A stretch of DNA of 64,000 nucleotides from Metallyticus violacea (GCA_030762175.1 CM060831.1:6834501-6898500); one strand, 5' to 3'. Positions 34,006-45,960 are shown, counted from the stretch's first letter. The notes: generated from the letters alone by a model not told the origin. Numbers and translations are program-made.

Positions 34006-35395
34006 CCATTATGCACACCTCTGCATTCAACAAACAGCTGTACCTACTACAATTTCTTACCAATACATGTATATGGCCTGTTTTGATAACAAACTTGCTT
34101 TGGAACTGCTGCCATCTGTGGGGCACTTCGAGAACTTTTCAAATAACTCTTACAACTTATAATTTTAATACTCTACTCACAGTGAAACTTCTTTTTAAAA
34201 TAGATATTATTAGATCTCCAAATTTAAAGTTTATTCTTCTGTATAGAGATACACAAGGAAACAACTCCCTTTCTGTAAAATGAAATTATTTTGTCACTGT
34301 GCATATATGACAAATACTTTCTGCAACCGTTTAAGGGAGATAAAAAAATGGTGGAAACATGAAAGTATTTCCCTAACAGTTCCCGATTCCCTGAGGAAAA
34401 AAATAAAATCAGCATTTCAATATGTTTCTGGGATTTTGGTGTAGCCTAAGCTGGAAAGTGTACGCATATAAAAACATCCCAAGTTATTGAAATACTCTGG
34501 CCCTTTGAGACTTAGGAAAAGCCTCTTATATAGGATTTGCAACAACAATAACAACAAGACGAAACCTTATATTTCTCGAAGAGGAAGTCAGAGTAAACTA
34601 TCGAATGCAGCTAGGTGTCCAAAGTTTGCAGCTTAGGTGTGAAGTTGCTTCACTATTGTGTCCAAGATAATGAAGCGTTAAAGTAACAGGGCGTTAGGCA
34701 GATCAAGGGATTAAGCAAATTTAATTATATGCACGTAAGCATACCAAAAGTAAAATTTAGCCAGAATTTTTTAAAAATTAAATATTTTTAATGCTCTACT
34801 GAGTTATGAACTTCCTAATTTCACAATCTATATAACTTTTTGACAAGAAAGGCTTTTAAACGCCCGTTAAGAGCAGTTTTAACCCAATTTTCTTTAGATC
34901 TTCAACACTAAAACTGAAACAATTAAAAACAAGAACGGTCATTTGAATGTTTTTGATTACTCAAAATATAATTTATTTCACCTATTGAAAAGTAGAAATG
35001 TCAAACGTTCTAAGTGCCATTTTCTAAATTTTACAGAATAAACTCTAAACAGCCTATCTCTGTTAGAATTTAACTTATTATGCCAAAGTTATTATGAAGA
35101 CATTTTTACTACAAATTTATTTTGTATAAGAAATAGTTGCCAAAAATACAATGGTCAGAGAAAGAAAGAAAGGAAAAAAAAAAAAAAGGAATATCAATAC
35201 AAAAGTTATATATGATAGAAGAGTCGGTTATAACTGCCATTCAAAATTTTGTTAATTTTATTTCAGGTTTCAGAGGAAAATAATTCCAAAAATAACATCA
35301 ATGATTAGCAGGAACACATATTATAATGTTATTAAGGGCAAAAGTACAAAAATATATTATGAAACATTACAAGAATACCAATCTTCAAAATTTCT
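34006..35395. other. Unassigned spacer
   Basis: Strongly AT-rich, with an A-rich low-complexity patch near 35160-35190. No genes or repeat families recognised. Confidence 0.4.
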
Positions 35396-35399
35396 CCTC

Positions 35400-35925
35400 T
35401 CAGGAACAGTTTAGGTTTTCAATTCTTACACAGGGGTTGAAATTGATATCTCATTAAACTCTCTGTGCTCCATAAGAAAGAATGGTATCGTGTTTTTTTT
35501 TCAACCGATAAACGGGTTGATCTTTTAGACAAAGCACATGTTGCGGTATATCAACCACTGATTTTCCTCTCTTTAAAACTTAAGAAACCCTCCATCTTTC
35601 TAATGGCCAGTAAGTTCTTTTAATAGCTATTTGACATGGGTGAAATCTAAAAACTTTAATTATTGTGCATTTTGAAATGTTGCACTTATTTAATGTTAAC
35701 ATGTGAATTAGCAACATTCATAAAATCTCTTCACTCCATTGGAACTACATGAAAAGAATTTACAGCTTTAGCTCAATCTACAATCCTATGTAAATCTTGG
35801 GGAAAGAAGGCCTAACTTACCTTTTTTCTTTTCTCTATTGTAGCGAAATCTCTATCGCAACTCAAAAAGCAATGGCCACTTACGAAATATATCTATGCTA
35901 GATATATTTTTTTTTTACCTTTTTT
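35400..35925 (-). pseudogene. Relic with 'FVSGH-FL-CDRDF-IEK' signature
   Basis: The minus strand from about 35905 reads YFVSGHCFLSCDRDFATIEK, then RKK. In another frame it continues FPQDLHRIVD*AKAVNSFHV and VPME*RDFMN. This series ('SGHSFLPNDRDFG-IEK ... P-DW--II--A') occurs in a group of multicopy, uncharacterised arthropod proteins that I believe are transposon-derived, though I cannot name the superfamily with certainty. At least four stops and two frameshifts are present. A pyrimidine-rich tract with ttgtag at 35844 looks like a plus-strand splice acceptor but is probably coincidental. Confidence 0.5.
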
Positions 35926-37060
35926 TACCTTAAAATTTAATATTATCATGGGTATGGCACTTAGAACACCAGATAGCAGAGCATGTTATTTAGAAAACTG
36001 CGCTATCTGTTAACGAATATTTGAACTATTTCATCAGTGTATAGGCACTTAGACCACAACTAGGAATATGGACCTGAGCACATAGAACGTAGTTTTAAAA
36101 AAAAACGGTTAACTTTAAAAATTGTACTTAAAACGTTCGACATTTAACTCTTCAATTATATGAGTAATTGTGAAATATGCAGTATCAAAATGTATAGGGT
36201 TTTTTTTTCTGAGAAAACTAAAGAAGTATAAAGTGTATGACAAGTTGATATGTCAACGTCAAATTGCGTTATGTGCTTAAATTATAAATGTCATAAAGTA
36301 CATTTAACGCATTTGCATGAATATAAATTTTATTACAACTATTAAGAGATATTAACATTATATATTGAACATATGCATTATACTGGTTGGCCCATGAAAC
36401 ACCGATCCGGCGAATAAGATAATGACGAAATACTGGCGGAGAGGGCAAAGAAAGTTGTGTTTTCGTTCCTATTTTCACGTCAATGTCAGTATGAGAAAAC
36501 GTATGTGCTGTGAAAGATGTAATAAAGTGCATGCATTAGTGGAGGTCTATGTGCGTGCCAGTTCCATTATGAAAACGTAGGAGAGTGTTGCAGTGAACTT
36601 TATGGTATTGGTATGTAATAGAATCAGCTACGAAAGAAAACAAAATTAAATTAAAGTTGAAACATTAAAAAAAAATTTTTTTAAGCTATACGAGCTTACA
36701 CTTGCTATAGACGCGGATATTCAAGCGCCTATGCTCAGAAACCCTAATAAGTCGACGCGAAATTTGGCGAACAAGGAAGCAATGGCTACTTGGATGGAAG
36801 CGGATGGTCACATTGTACCACTAAAGCAGCCTGTGTTAAAAGTACGAAGAAAGACCCTTGAAAATTACAAGATTAAACTTTTCCCCCCGTGGTTAGTTTC
36901 AAAGCTCGTTTATTTCTAAACAGCTAAAATAAAACAAAAAGTAATTAAGGTGTCTTTGCACAAAGCGCTCTTTTGCTCAGAATATTTTCCAATACAACTA
37001 ATGCCGATGACTTTTTGGGTGAATCGTATTAGCATGTTCTGGCAATTCAAAATAAAACTA
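35926..37060. other. Unassigned spacer
   Basis: No family identified. The 36731-36919 plus-strand stretch is open for 62 codons and less AT-rich, without recognisable motif. Confidence 0.35.
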
Positions 37061-37063
37061 CTC

Positions 37064-37352
37064 ACCGCCGAGGTCGTTAAGGCGCGGAATCGTGAGCGGG
37101 AGATATGGGGTTCGAATCCCGCCAGGACCGTCCTCCCTAATTGGTTTTTTTTTCATGTTTTCCTCAGTCCTCATAACTGGCAAATGCCGGGGAGATACCC
37201 TAAAACTTAGGCCTAATAAGCTTCCTTCCTTAAAAATATCCTGTCCCAATATATCATTTCATTTCATGTATCACCAGTGTCCACTGCCTGTGGTGCCTTA
37301 GTAGTAAAAACGGGCGTTAATCACTACTCACAAAAAAAAAAAAAAAAAAAAA
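37064..37352 (+). repeat. SINE-A, full length with poly-A
   Basis: Begins with the tRNA-Ser-like head (ccgaggtcgttaaggcgcgg; B-box gggttcgaatccc), then the common body 'caaatgccggggagatacc' and 'gtagtaaaaacgggcgttaa', and ends in a 20-base A run. The string actactcac occurs just before the head and again just before the A run, so it may be a target duplication or a coincidence. Confidence 0.9.
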
Positions 37353-37499
37353 CCATTAACAGATTGTTAACCTCGACGCGAACTATACATACTTGCTAAA
37401 ACAACTTCCTGGTTAAACAAATTATTGTGCTTATTGCAACATGATACTAATATATGAGTTGTAATAATAAAGTTTTAATTATGACCTCGAAAAAAATCA

Positions 37500-37690
37500 A
37501 TCTGCAGTCGTGAAGCTTGGCGATGATGGTAGTTCTTCTCTGCATGTTCATTCTTCAATACCACACACTCTTCCCAACGATGGATTACTAGGAAGAGACC
37601 TTGGTTATAGAAGTCTGCATTTTGGCTGTTCAGGAAACGTTCCACCTCGAAAATCACCTCGTCGTCTTCTTGCCATAGAATCTTTATAAA
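37500..37690 (-). pseudogene. mariner transposase C-terminal fragment
   Basis: An open minus-strand stretch ends EDDEVIFEVERFLNSQNADF, then YNQGLFLVIHRWEECVVLKN. This matches the C-terminal '--DEEV---V--FL-SQ-ADFY--GI--LVHRWEKCI-LKGDYVEK' end of mariner transposases. The catalytic domain is missing. No TIR was resolved. Confidence 0.65.
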
Positions 37691-39422
37691 GTACACGAAC
37701 CTCCAAAATGCTTAGATCCGTTAAAACCAAACCACATAGATGGGACAGCAAAATATTTATTTCATCTATTTAATGAAAAGGGCATATTCCTTTTTGGCAA
37801 TAGGTATAAATGGGTATATCTGTCTTGTCTTACCCTCACGTACAAAGGAGTCAAAACATAACATCCTACTCACACCATTCATTAAAACTCTCTTTGTAGT
37901 GCTCCAAAATCCGTCTCATGCATTCTTTCGTATCTTTCCTTTCATTACAAACCCTCAATGTCACGTTCGGTGGTAGATTAAGGAAAATTGCACAGGGAAA
38001 ATGTGCTTCATAACCACAAGTTTTACATACAATGCTTAATACATACTATACATTACCGATTCATCATTAACTTCAAATTTTGCACGCTGTATACTCTTTA
38101 TCCACCTCTTCTTTAATTACTGCTATTTAGGAAATGTGAATAATATATTATGGAGCGCAATGCCATAATTAAGGTATACAAGAGCAAACCATGTTGTACT
38201 AAAGAACTTCTATTACACAATTTCCCCATGTGATTTTACTAAATCAATATTAACTTTCACGTAAATGTAACGAATAAAACAAACAAACGCATGTGTTTAA
38301 TAGCAGTAAAGCGAACGAGTACATAACGAGAGTACCTGTCTCATTTTATGATGTGTTAAAATACTCGCCCGAACACATTTGGACAACACAGGAGGTCTGG
38401 TAAAGAAATTGTGTTTGGAGTCTAGCTACTCACCTGTAAAGGCGGGGGGGGGGATAAAAGCAAATGCGATTTAAAACAAACCTATAGAAGCAAGCGTTTG
38501 TTAAGTTTTTCCAGCCTTTGTCTTTGGGACGAATTAATGACGAGGCAAACTTGAATACGATATAAAATGAAGAGAAAACGCACAATGAAAAACGGGAGAA
38601 AATCAGAACTGTTATAGAAAATAATGCTCCTCTATTGTGCTGTGAAATAAATCCTTTCTTTGTTTTAAGAACATTGCAAATGTGAAGTTACAAAGAAAGT
38701 AGTCAAACCTGAACTAAATAGGGCAAAGTCAGGTTACGAGAACAGTGTACGATGCAAGGGTCCCAAGAGCGTACTCGGGTCTCTAATTGTGTTTTCAATA
38801 GCTCCCGGATTTACTTTAGCGCCATCCATCAGAGTCGAGTGGACAGTCCGACGACACCGGGAACTCTTCTAATTTGGGCTGTAGACTGGGGTAAGTGGCG
38901 TATCAAGCTCAATACTGAACGAGAAGATATTAATAGTTTCCAGTGATCAGTTATTAAATGGTTCGACAAAAGTAATCTGAGGAAGGTAAGGGCTCTACAA
39001 CAGTGCATCGCATTGTTTAGCCCGGCAGAGATATATAAAAAATAAACACGAAAAAATATAGTAGTTATCTTTGAGTCCCTGTTAAATTATTTCCAAACAT
39101 TTAGCTACTTCATCGTTGGAAAAAGGTGTCCCTCCTTAAATTACTTCAGCATACACATTGCATTTGTTTACCTGAAAGGGCCAAAACCAAATTGTAGGTG
39201 GATAATACAAATTCACATCAATTACGCATTTTACTATGAACAAGTTTCTTTCACATTATATTAATCCGGAGAGCAAAATCTCTGTGCAGTCACCAACACA
39301 CACCAAAAAGGAGAGACAAAAACGGTTGCTTCTAGTGAGAAAGTTATGGTCATCTCATTTTTGGATTTTTACGGAATGGTTTATCAGCATAAAACACTGC
39401 AGAAATGTTCTGAAAACTCTGT
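37691..39422. other. Unassigned spacer
   Basis: No repeat or gene recognised. A G10 run lies at about 38443-38452. Open stretches of up to 80 codons carry no motifs. Confidence 0.4.
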
Positions 39423-39705
39423 TGATTTGGTTTGTTTACCGACGCTCTTTAACATTTCAGGTATTCAGCGTTCCATTCAATTCAGGGCTTGAAACGGCCT
39501 ACAAATTTTTCTCAGAGTCCTCTTCTTTCAGGATTGACGTTCTTTTTCGAGCTGTAAACCTACCACATGGTATCCATCTCCCTTCCGAAGGAAACTCTAT
39601 TTCGGATTTTACACCCGAAAAATGCCATCGACCCTGTACGGGATTGAACCAGCGATCTTGGGTCTACGAGGCAAGTATAGTTATCACCAGACCATCGGGA
39701 CCGAT
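39423..39705 (-). repeat. SINE-B, near full length, diverged
   Basis: Minus-strand copy from a tRNA-like head (tggtctggtgataactatac; B-box ggttcaatccc) to the tail at 39423. It is more diverged than the copies at 40058 and 61858, so probably older. Confidence 0.82.
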
Positions 39706-39771
39706 TCTCAAAACTCTATAAGGCCATTTCCACGCAACAAGCTGGATATAGTCCCACGATAATGCTCGGCA

Positions 39772-39987
39772 TGAATGAATGAATGAATGGTGTTTAATGC
39801 CCGTTTTTGCTACAGAGACACCACAGGCGATGGACACTGGTGATAATTGAAATGAAATGATATATTGGGAAAGGATTAATTTTTAAGGAAGGAAACGTTC
39901 CAGGCCAGGACGGTCCTGGCGGGATTCGAACCCCAGACCTCCCGCTCACGAGTCCGCGATTTAACAACCTCGGCCACACGTGGCGGT
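39772..39987 (-). repeat. SINE-A with internal deletion and target duplication
   Basis: Has head (ggccgaggttgttaaatcgc) and 3' end, but lacks the middle body between 'caggacggtcctgg' and 'aggcctggaacg'. The flanks gataatgctcggc (left) and cataatgttcggc (right) look like a slightly diverged target-site duplication. Tail units are TGAA/TTCA repeats (39772-39788). Confidence 0.88.
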
Positions 39988-40057
39988 CATAATGTTCGGC
40001 CGCACTAAGCAAATGATGATGCCGAATTTTTCAGAAAAATCTGTGAAGTCTCTATAA

Positions 40058-40360
40058 GTCGGTCCTGGTGGTGTAGTGCTAACCATACTTGTCCTCTAAA
40101 CCCAAGACCGGGGTTTGATCCCGGCCAGAATCGATGGATTTTTTGGGGGCGTAAAAATACTACGTGTGGCTTCCTTCGGAAGGGAAGTAAAGCCTTGGCT
40201 TCCGTGTCGTACATTTACGGCACGAAAAAGAACATCAAACCTGAAAAGAGGCCACTGAGCAAATTTGTCGGCCGTTTCGCGCTCTAATTCGAATGGGACG
40301 CTGTGACCTGAAATGTTAAAGAGCGTCCGTAAATAAACCAAATAAAAGAAAACAAAAAAT
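40058..40360 (+). repeat. SINE-B, full length
   Basis: Plus-strand copy: tRNA-like head (ggtcctggtggtgtagtgct; B-box gggtttgatccc), body with tggcttccttcggaaggga and tcgtacatttacggcacgaa, then gttaaagagcgtccgtaaat and an A-rich tail. Confidence 0.92.
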
Positions 40361-40374
40361 AAACCTCCTATAAA

Positions 40375-40609
40375 CCAGATTTAGCTCAATGGCACCTGTT
40401 CCTTATCCCCAAAATGAAGAAAACTGTCATGTGAGGCATTTTTCATCATCAGAAAGCAGTGGTAAAGGCTACGGAAGCGATTCTGAAACTGGAGATAGGT
40501 ATAGATATAGGTATCGGGACCTACTTTAAGAAAAATGATGAAAATTATGAGAATGAATAAAGGCATGTTATTAAAAAGTTAAGATTATTCTTTATTGAAC
40601 AGACTTCGT
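40375..40609 (+). pseudogene. mariner transposase C-terminal fragment with 3' TIR
   Basis: The plus strand reads DLAQWHLFLIPKMKKTVM, then GIFHHQKAVVKATEAILK. This is a decayed form of the 'DLAP-DFFLFPKMK--L-G--F' segment around the third catalytic Asp, which is lost here, and of the following helix. It ends in tattgaacagacttcgta, similar to the right TIR of mariner-1 (gagcagacctcgta), so it is the 3' end of a mariner-1-like element. Confidence 0.6.
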
Positions 40610-40710
40610 ATGTTCATTTTCAAACATTTTATTCTGCTTTTAACACTGGATAGAGATTATTAGATTCAAAATACGAGTAGATATCATTTGATGCCTTCAG
40701 TAAATATATA

Positions 40711-41197
40711 CGAGGTAGGTCCATAAGTTTCCGGCCTAGCCTTGCTATTTCTGTAACTTTTACTTGCTGCTATTTCTGTAACTTTACCCGATCTTCCATA
40801 ATTCCTACTACCACAAGAGCGATGTTTTCAGGAGTGAGCACCCCTAAGGGCCAACGTCGTCTTCAATGCTTTCTCGAAAGACTTTGGCCCATTCTTTTAC
40901 GGTAGAAGTATGAGGGAGGTCTTCCCCATTTACACCGTCCAATGGTTGTTTAATTTCATTTGGAGTAAGCTTTTCTTTCGTGAAGAACCTAATAACAGCT
41001 GGGTACTCCATTTTGAACATGCCACAATCTTCTACATATAGCCTTCTTTATGCAACTATATCTGAACAAATGAACACATCGAAGCGGAAGTTACAGCTGA
41101 AATTATTTACTTAATAGATAAGGCATGACACTAGATAAGCGTTTTGTGAAGGAGATAATCCTTATCGGCGAGGTCGGAAACTTATGCACCTACCTCG
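40711..41197 (-). mobile_element. mariner-2 deletion derivative (487 bases)
   Basis: Both TIRs are present and TA-flanked: cgaggtaggtccataagttt and its near-perfect inverse ending at 41197. Between them lie only the 5' leader and N-terminal coding part of mariner-2 in reverse (start region, then 'gaggtgctcactcctgaaa'-like linker sequence). The whole catalytic region present in the copies at 26456 and 57072 is missing. This is a non-autonomous, MITE-like internal-deletion product. A duplicated 'tgctatttctgtaact' string at 40744-40790 lies near the deletion junction. Confidence 0.88.
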
Positions 41198-41199
41198 TA

Positions 41200-41935
41200 G
41201 TACTATGATACAACTGTACAGTACAGACAATGTGGACAGCCGTAACTCATACAATCTCAATGTATTAAATCGTATTGTTAACATAACTTTACTGTCCAGT
41301 GCGTTAGCAAAATTTCGATAGATTGTGGCAAATCTCGCGTGTCACTGATGTTCCTTATTGAGGCAATGAAAACTGAATATATATAGTCCAACATACGGTA
41401 TATATGAAAGTTCACCTTGCAAAGAATTTGCCTCAAATGTTTGAAAACAATGCGAGGGTTACAACTGTCACGTCATATCCACAACAAGACAGGCTGTACC
41501 CATACTGGGATCTGTAGATTGATTCTCAACAAAAGCCGGGCATGAGCGCCGGGACCTGAGGCAATTATCGCGATGGTCTTACCAGAGGGGACACAGACAC
41601 GTATATTTCCCATGTGTGGGCACAAACACAACGCGACTAAATGATGAATGTGACAGGTCCTGCCCCGGTGCCGCGCTTCCTGTCCAATAAATATCCCAGC
41701 CACACAATTTAATATATTCTTCCAACCAAGTCCATTTGAACTGCGTCCAACAGGGTTCGTTCTCTTTGGGGATACAAACCCTGACCCAACCTTTATATCA
41801 AACGCTCCTCCTTAACCTATAAATAAAATTGGTTTTATTTTTTTCATGTTTGAATAAATATACTCCACATTTTCGAGTCCTGTCTTTTACATCCTCCATA
41901 ACGAAATGTCATTGTGAGCAACAGCTTAAAATGAT
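41200..41935. other. Unassigned spacer
   Basis: No supported gene. The 41470-41700 interval is less AT-rich and open on the minus strand for 76 codons, but no domain is recognisable. Confidence 0.35.
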
Positions 41936-41939
41936 GATC

Positions 41940-42780
41940 GTTCCAGATGATATAATTGAATTTGAGACCGCGGAAATATGCTCACATGGGTTGCGGAGTT
42001 GGATAAGATACCAGAGCATTAAACAAAGTTTGCAACCAGCCTATCCACTGTTGGACAAAGATGTCTGCAAAGACTGTAGGGTGGATAGTCAAGCAACTGA
42101 CTTGGGCGACTTCCAGTTTCCTCAAATTTGTAGCTTCTCTGTTAAGAGACGGATTGTCAAGCAAAAGCAAGAGCCTCAAAGTTCCTGTCTTTGGACACTG
42201 CCGCCTAAGCTCTTTAAATAAAAGATCCAAAATATAAGTGTCATAGTATTCTCCATTCATTGTCATTCCTTCTGGCATACAGTAAACCACTAATGGGTTC
42301 TTTATAGCTGAAGAAAACAGTGAACATTCGCTACTGAGAACGAAAATCGTATCAAGAACAACTGGTCATGGGTCATTCTCATTTACCGACACGCAGTTCT
42401 GAGCTTTATTTGAGATGGTATAATAATAAAACCAACTTTCATTACCAGTGTGTACATCTGTCAAACATTTAGGTAACGTTTGGTGAAAACGTGTTTAGCA
42501 GTTTCCTTGCACATTCCTTTCTCCTCTTCTTCTCTTCATTGGTTAGGAAATGTGGAACTCATTTTGCATAGAGTTTTCGCAGCATTAAATGTTCATGAAG
42601 TGTACTGTCAATGCACCGATACCCATTTCCATACTTAACATTTCAACAGTAATATGTCGATTTTCCTCCAAGTTCCCCACTCTTTGAATTGTTCTCTCGT
42701 ACACAGCCTTCCAAGTCCGGCCAATAATCTTTTAAAGTCTCTCGCCGTTTTTCAAATGATCGAATCCATCTTGCAATGGC
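41940..42780 (-). pseudogene. mariner transposase relic, divergent family
   Basis: On the minus strand from about 42700: HITVEMLSMEMGIG, LHEHLMLRKLYAK, then VPHFLTNEEKKRRKECARKL, a broken 'VTDVHTGNESWFYYY' (first catalytic block, Asp to Asn) and VVYCMPEGMTMNGEYYDTYI. Then come LLFKELRRQCPKTGTLRLLL and LLDNPSLNREA, the degraded 'HDNA--H' block. The C-terminal region is decayed beyond recognition except for a possible GEYF near 41950. Order and spacing fit mariner, but the PEG-TMNGEYY variant marks a subfamily different from the others in the window. Confidence 0.75.
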
Positions 42781-43690
42781 ATCAAATGAATACACTCGAT
42801 CGCCATGAACACCTACCAAGTACTCGTGGATTTGTTTTTCCTCCCTTTTTTCACCAGCTTATAGCGTGTGAAGATGTAAGATCTAAAGTTTTCTTTAGAA
42901 ATATTTTACCAACTATTGACATAGGACCGAACTCAACAGACTGCAAGGCAGTGACTATGAAGTTTAAGCATTTTGCATATTTAGCATATTTTGATTGCCT
43001 AAGGTCCATTGTTGGCAGTTGCGTTAGTGACATTTTTGTAGACATTATTGTCCAATAATGCATAGACTGGTTGCAAAACTTTCTGAAGCAGAGGGCGACA
43101 CGTTTAATGATTATGATATTTTTTTTTCTACGATCCCTTACAATTTACTGTCAGTAAGTAAGTATGCAGTATTTGTACCTTCGCTGTAATTCGAAAGCTT
43201 TATTTCGAAACGCTCCTAAAGTTTCACAGTCGACTGTATAACATTCCATGTTGTTGTTGTCATGCGTTGTCAAAGATCACTTTGACAGCTGATTTTTTTC
43301 TCTCTCTCAAATATATTTCCATCTGCAACACCTCCAGTATTTCCTATCTGCAGGTGCTGCAAAATTCAGCATATCAGACTGCGAGAAATTAAGATCCAAA
43401 TATAGGTGACCATAAGCCCGACAGGTTCACCTACTGAAATTTTTATGAAGTTCCAAGCCTTTGTCTTCCTGGGTCGTTACCTTTGACCTTTGCCAATGAG
43501 TAGCGAGTTCTTTGGCCCAGTTTTCGAGCGGCTTTTAAAAGGGCTTGCTTCCTTCCCACGTCACGATTGAAGGGCTACCGAAAACGATTTTAACAGACAA
43601 CAAACTTCTCTCTCTCTGACAGCGCAGTGTAAAATTCAACATGGTCCTGTAGCGTTCGTTTCGAAATATAGAAGCGATTTAAAAAAAGTA
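42781..43690. other. Unassigned spacer
   Basis: The first about 100 bases may be further decayed mariner N-terminus. The rest shows no gene. A 134-codon open stretch at 42654-43058 (plus) overlaps the mariner relic on the opposite strand and has no motif. Confidence 0.35.
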
Positions 43691-43694
43691 CGCC

Positions 43695-44910
43695 ATGCAG
43701 GAGCTGCGAAACTAAGCAAATTCCTCACCGAATACAGCAACTCTAAAAGAGAGTATTACATCTAAATTATTTATTATTTACTGAAATGAAATAAGTTATG
43801 ACATTACTGTGTGATATTAGGGAAACAAAATTAGAATTGTTGCAATCTGTATCACAAAAGAGAAAACAAATTTTTACAATTGTTGAGATTAAAGCACAAA
43901 AATTAATGGTATACTATTAATTAAATGAAATATATGACAATTGATAGACAAAGCCATACTGTGTGTGTATTTTTAAACATTTTTAAATGTAACCATGTTT
44001 ATGAACTGAGCTCTTAATATCACCTTTACATTCACTAAAATAGAGAGAAATAACAGAAAGTTTCGAGTTACATTCTGTATTTAAGATGATGATGTTCATG
44101 TGTTTCAATAAAACAAAAACATGTACTATTTAAAACAATTACAATGTATTAAGGAAATATACATATTCAAAAAAAAAAAAAAAAACAACAACAAAAGTTC
44201 CATTCATTTTTATTAGCTTTGAAATTTAATATAAATGTCATTGTAGTAAAAATATTTAATGCAAACCTTTTTTTGAAGGTTATTAAGTCGCTCCTGGTGG
44301 TGTAGAGGTAACCATACTTGCTTCCTAAACCCAAGATTGCGGGTTCGATCCCGGCCAGGACCAATGGTTTTTTGGGGCGTAAAAATCTTAAGTATGGCTT
44401 CCTTCGGAAGGGAAGTAAAGCCATGGGTCCCGTGTCGTACATTTACGGCAAGATAAAGAACCTCAAGCCTAAAAAAAGAGGCTTCTGAGCAAAATTTATC
44501 GGCCATTTCACGCTTTGAATTGAATGGCTCTCTTATATATAAATATAATTCTCAAACATATTATATTAATATTTCACAAATGCTATCTTCACGATGATAT
44601 TTTTGTTAAATATAAAACATGTGTAACGTTATAAACACAGTTTATAGGCTGAGTTAATTTGTCCTTTCATTTTAAACCAATATAGAGAAAATTAAATGAA
44701 AGAGCGCTTTTTAAATTTCGATTTTCAAGTATACCCTTATTCTTAATCATCCAATTTTCCTAATTTCCAGAAATTGATTGTTCTTATTTTATTTAAATGG
44801 TGTTTACCGAATTTTGTTGCGAATTAATGTTTATTGGTGCCGCTAGGGCGATTTTTAAATGTTAGGTTTCAGATGAACTCGCACTGCTAATGACCCTTTT
44901 TACCTGATTT
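43695..44910 (-). mobile_element. HINE-like repeat, copy D, with SINE-B insertion
   Basis: Reverse-oriented copy. It starts with the 3' hairpin (atgcaggagctgcga in reverse at 43695-43709). Then come the 3' arm ('atgtttatgaactgagctc', 'aaaacatgtactatttaaaa'), a SINE-B insertion at 44287-44527, and the internal units ('gagcgctttttaaatttcg', 'aagtatacccttattcttaa', 'ggtgccgctagggcgat'). The 5' microsatellite part is missing. The order matches copies A and C reversed. Confidence 0.7.
44287..44527 (+). repeat. SINE-B, 3'-truncated, inside HINE copy D
   Basis: Plus-strand copy with intact head (gctcctggtggtgtagaggt; B-box gggttcgatccc) and body. It ends at 'tgaattgaatgg' without the usual 'acgct...gttaaagagcgtcc' tail. 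It is preceded by unrelated A-rich sequence (44170-44186). Confidence 0.88.
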
Positions 44911-45465
44911 TCATGAATTACTATATTTATGAATTGAATTTTATTTTATTTTTATTTCAGCAAATGACATTACAATGAAATTTACATTTCCCTTCCTTAC
45001 TTTCATAACTAGTTTCATAATTTCATAATTTATACCAATTAAATATACATTTTCAAAAATATGTCATTTAGTTTTGATAATTTAACTGATTACTGAATCC
45101 TTTTCTTTGGTCCGTCAGCAGTGTCCCATTGGAATTTTCGGAAAACTATTCCTTTATATATCTCAACAAACTACATAATATACTAGACTTAAATATACAT
45201 ACCTTGAATGAATTCATTTCTTAGAACCAATTTCATGAAGCTTTCACAAACAAGTAAGTCGGTTAAAATGAAAGTAAACAATTTACATTTCGATGTTCTC
45301 AATACATGTAAACTTACTACTATTGAAACAATTCAGTTGCCCACTTGATCTCCCTGACTTTGGAGTTGCATTCCTTCCATATCCCATTACAATTAATCCC
45401 AGGTTGAATATGTGTTCACTCATAAATAGCGCAATTGTCAACATTGTCTTACCGACCTTCCATAA
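44911..45465. other. Unassigned spacer
   Basis: AT-rich sequence between HINE copy D and a LINE relic. It may be decayed LINE 3' region. No coding motif. Confidence 0.35.
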
Positions 45466-45469
45466 TCAT

Positions 45470-45960
45470 TTATGTCTCACCTTGCCTATGTATTTTCCAG
45501 TTTCTTAATGTTTTCTTCTAATTTTAAATTTAAAATTCTTCTGTCTCTCATTTCATCTGGTAAGTTTTGCCACTTTCGTAATAGAAACTGCTCCCTCCAA
45601 AACTTGGTGTGCTTACATTCTAATATACAATACCAAGTACTATCTGGTTCTTCACACATAGGACATATACCTTTAATTTACCCATTTTTTATTCCACTTA
45701 TATATATATATATATATATGAGTTTAGAACTCCTGTTATAAACCATGCCAGTCCTTCCCTTCCTGCCTTATCACAGATTTCAACATATCTTTCTCTTCCC
45801 ACACATTTGTTAGTCTGCTATATAATTCCAGAGGTGATTAGCCCGTATTTTGTTTTTAAATATTCTCAATTCATGTTTTTATCTCTTTCCAAAATCCTTT
45901 TCCAATTCTTTCTCCCTCATATGATATTGATCCTAAGCCCACTTTTTGTAGAATATTTTG
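45470..45960 (-). pseudogene. LINE ORF2 C-terminal relic (CCHC-like knuckle)
   Basis: The minus strand reads, in pieces, DKAGREGLAWFITGVLN near 45770-45720, then CPMCEEPDSTWYCILECKHT and KFWREQFLLRKWQNLP (45665-45550), and RRILNLKLEENIKKLENI. The 'GR-GLAWF--G' block followed by CPMC-x(n)-C-x3-H is the C-terminal knuckle of a group of insect non-LTR retrotransposons. The similar 'R-GM-WF' block at about 19550 suggests a related family. Only the end of ORF2 remains and a (TA)n insertion splits it near 45700. Confidence 0.68.

Noticed and set aside
35820..35880. Good polypyrimidine-AG (ttctctattgtag) suggesting a plus-strand exon
   Set aside because: The opposite strand carries a recognisable degraded protein family here, which explains the sequence; no downstream donor fits.
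37064..37135. Functional tRNA-Ser gene
   Set aside because: Acceptor stem and variable arm do not pair properly and the SINE-A body follows.
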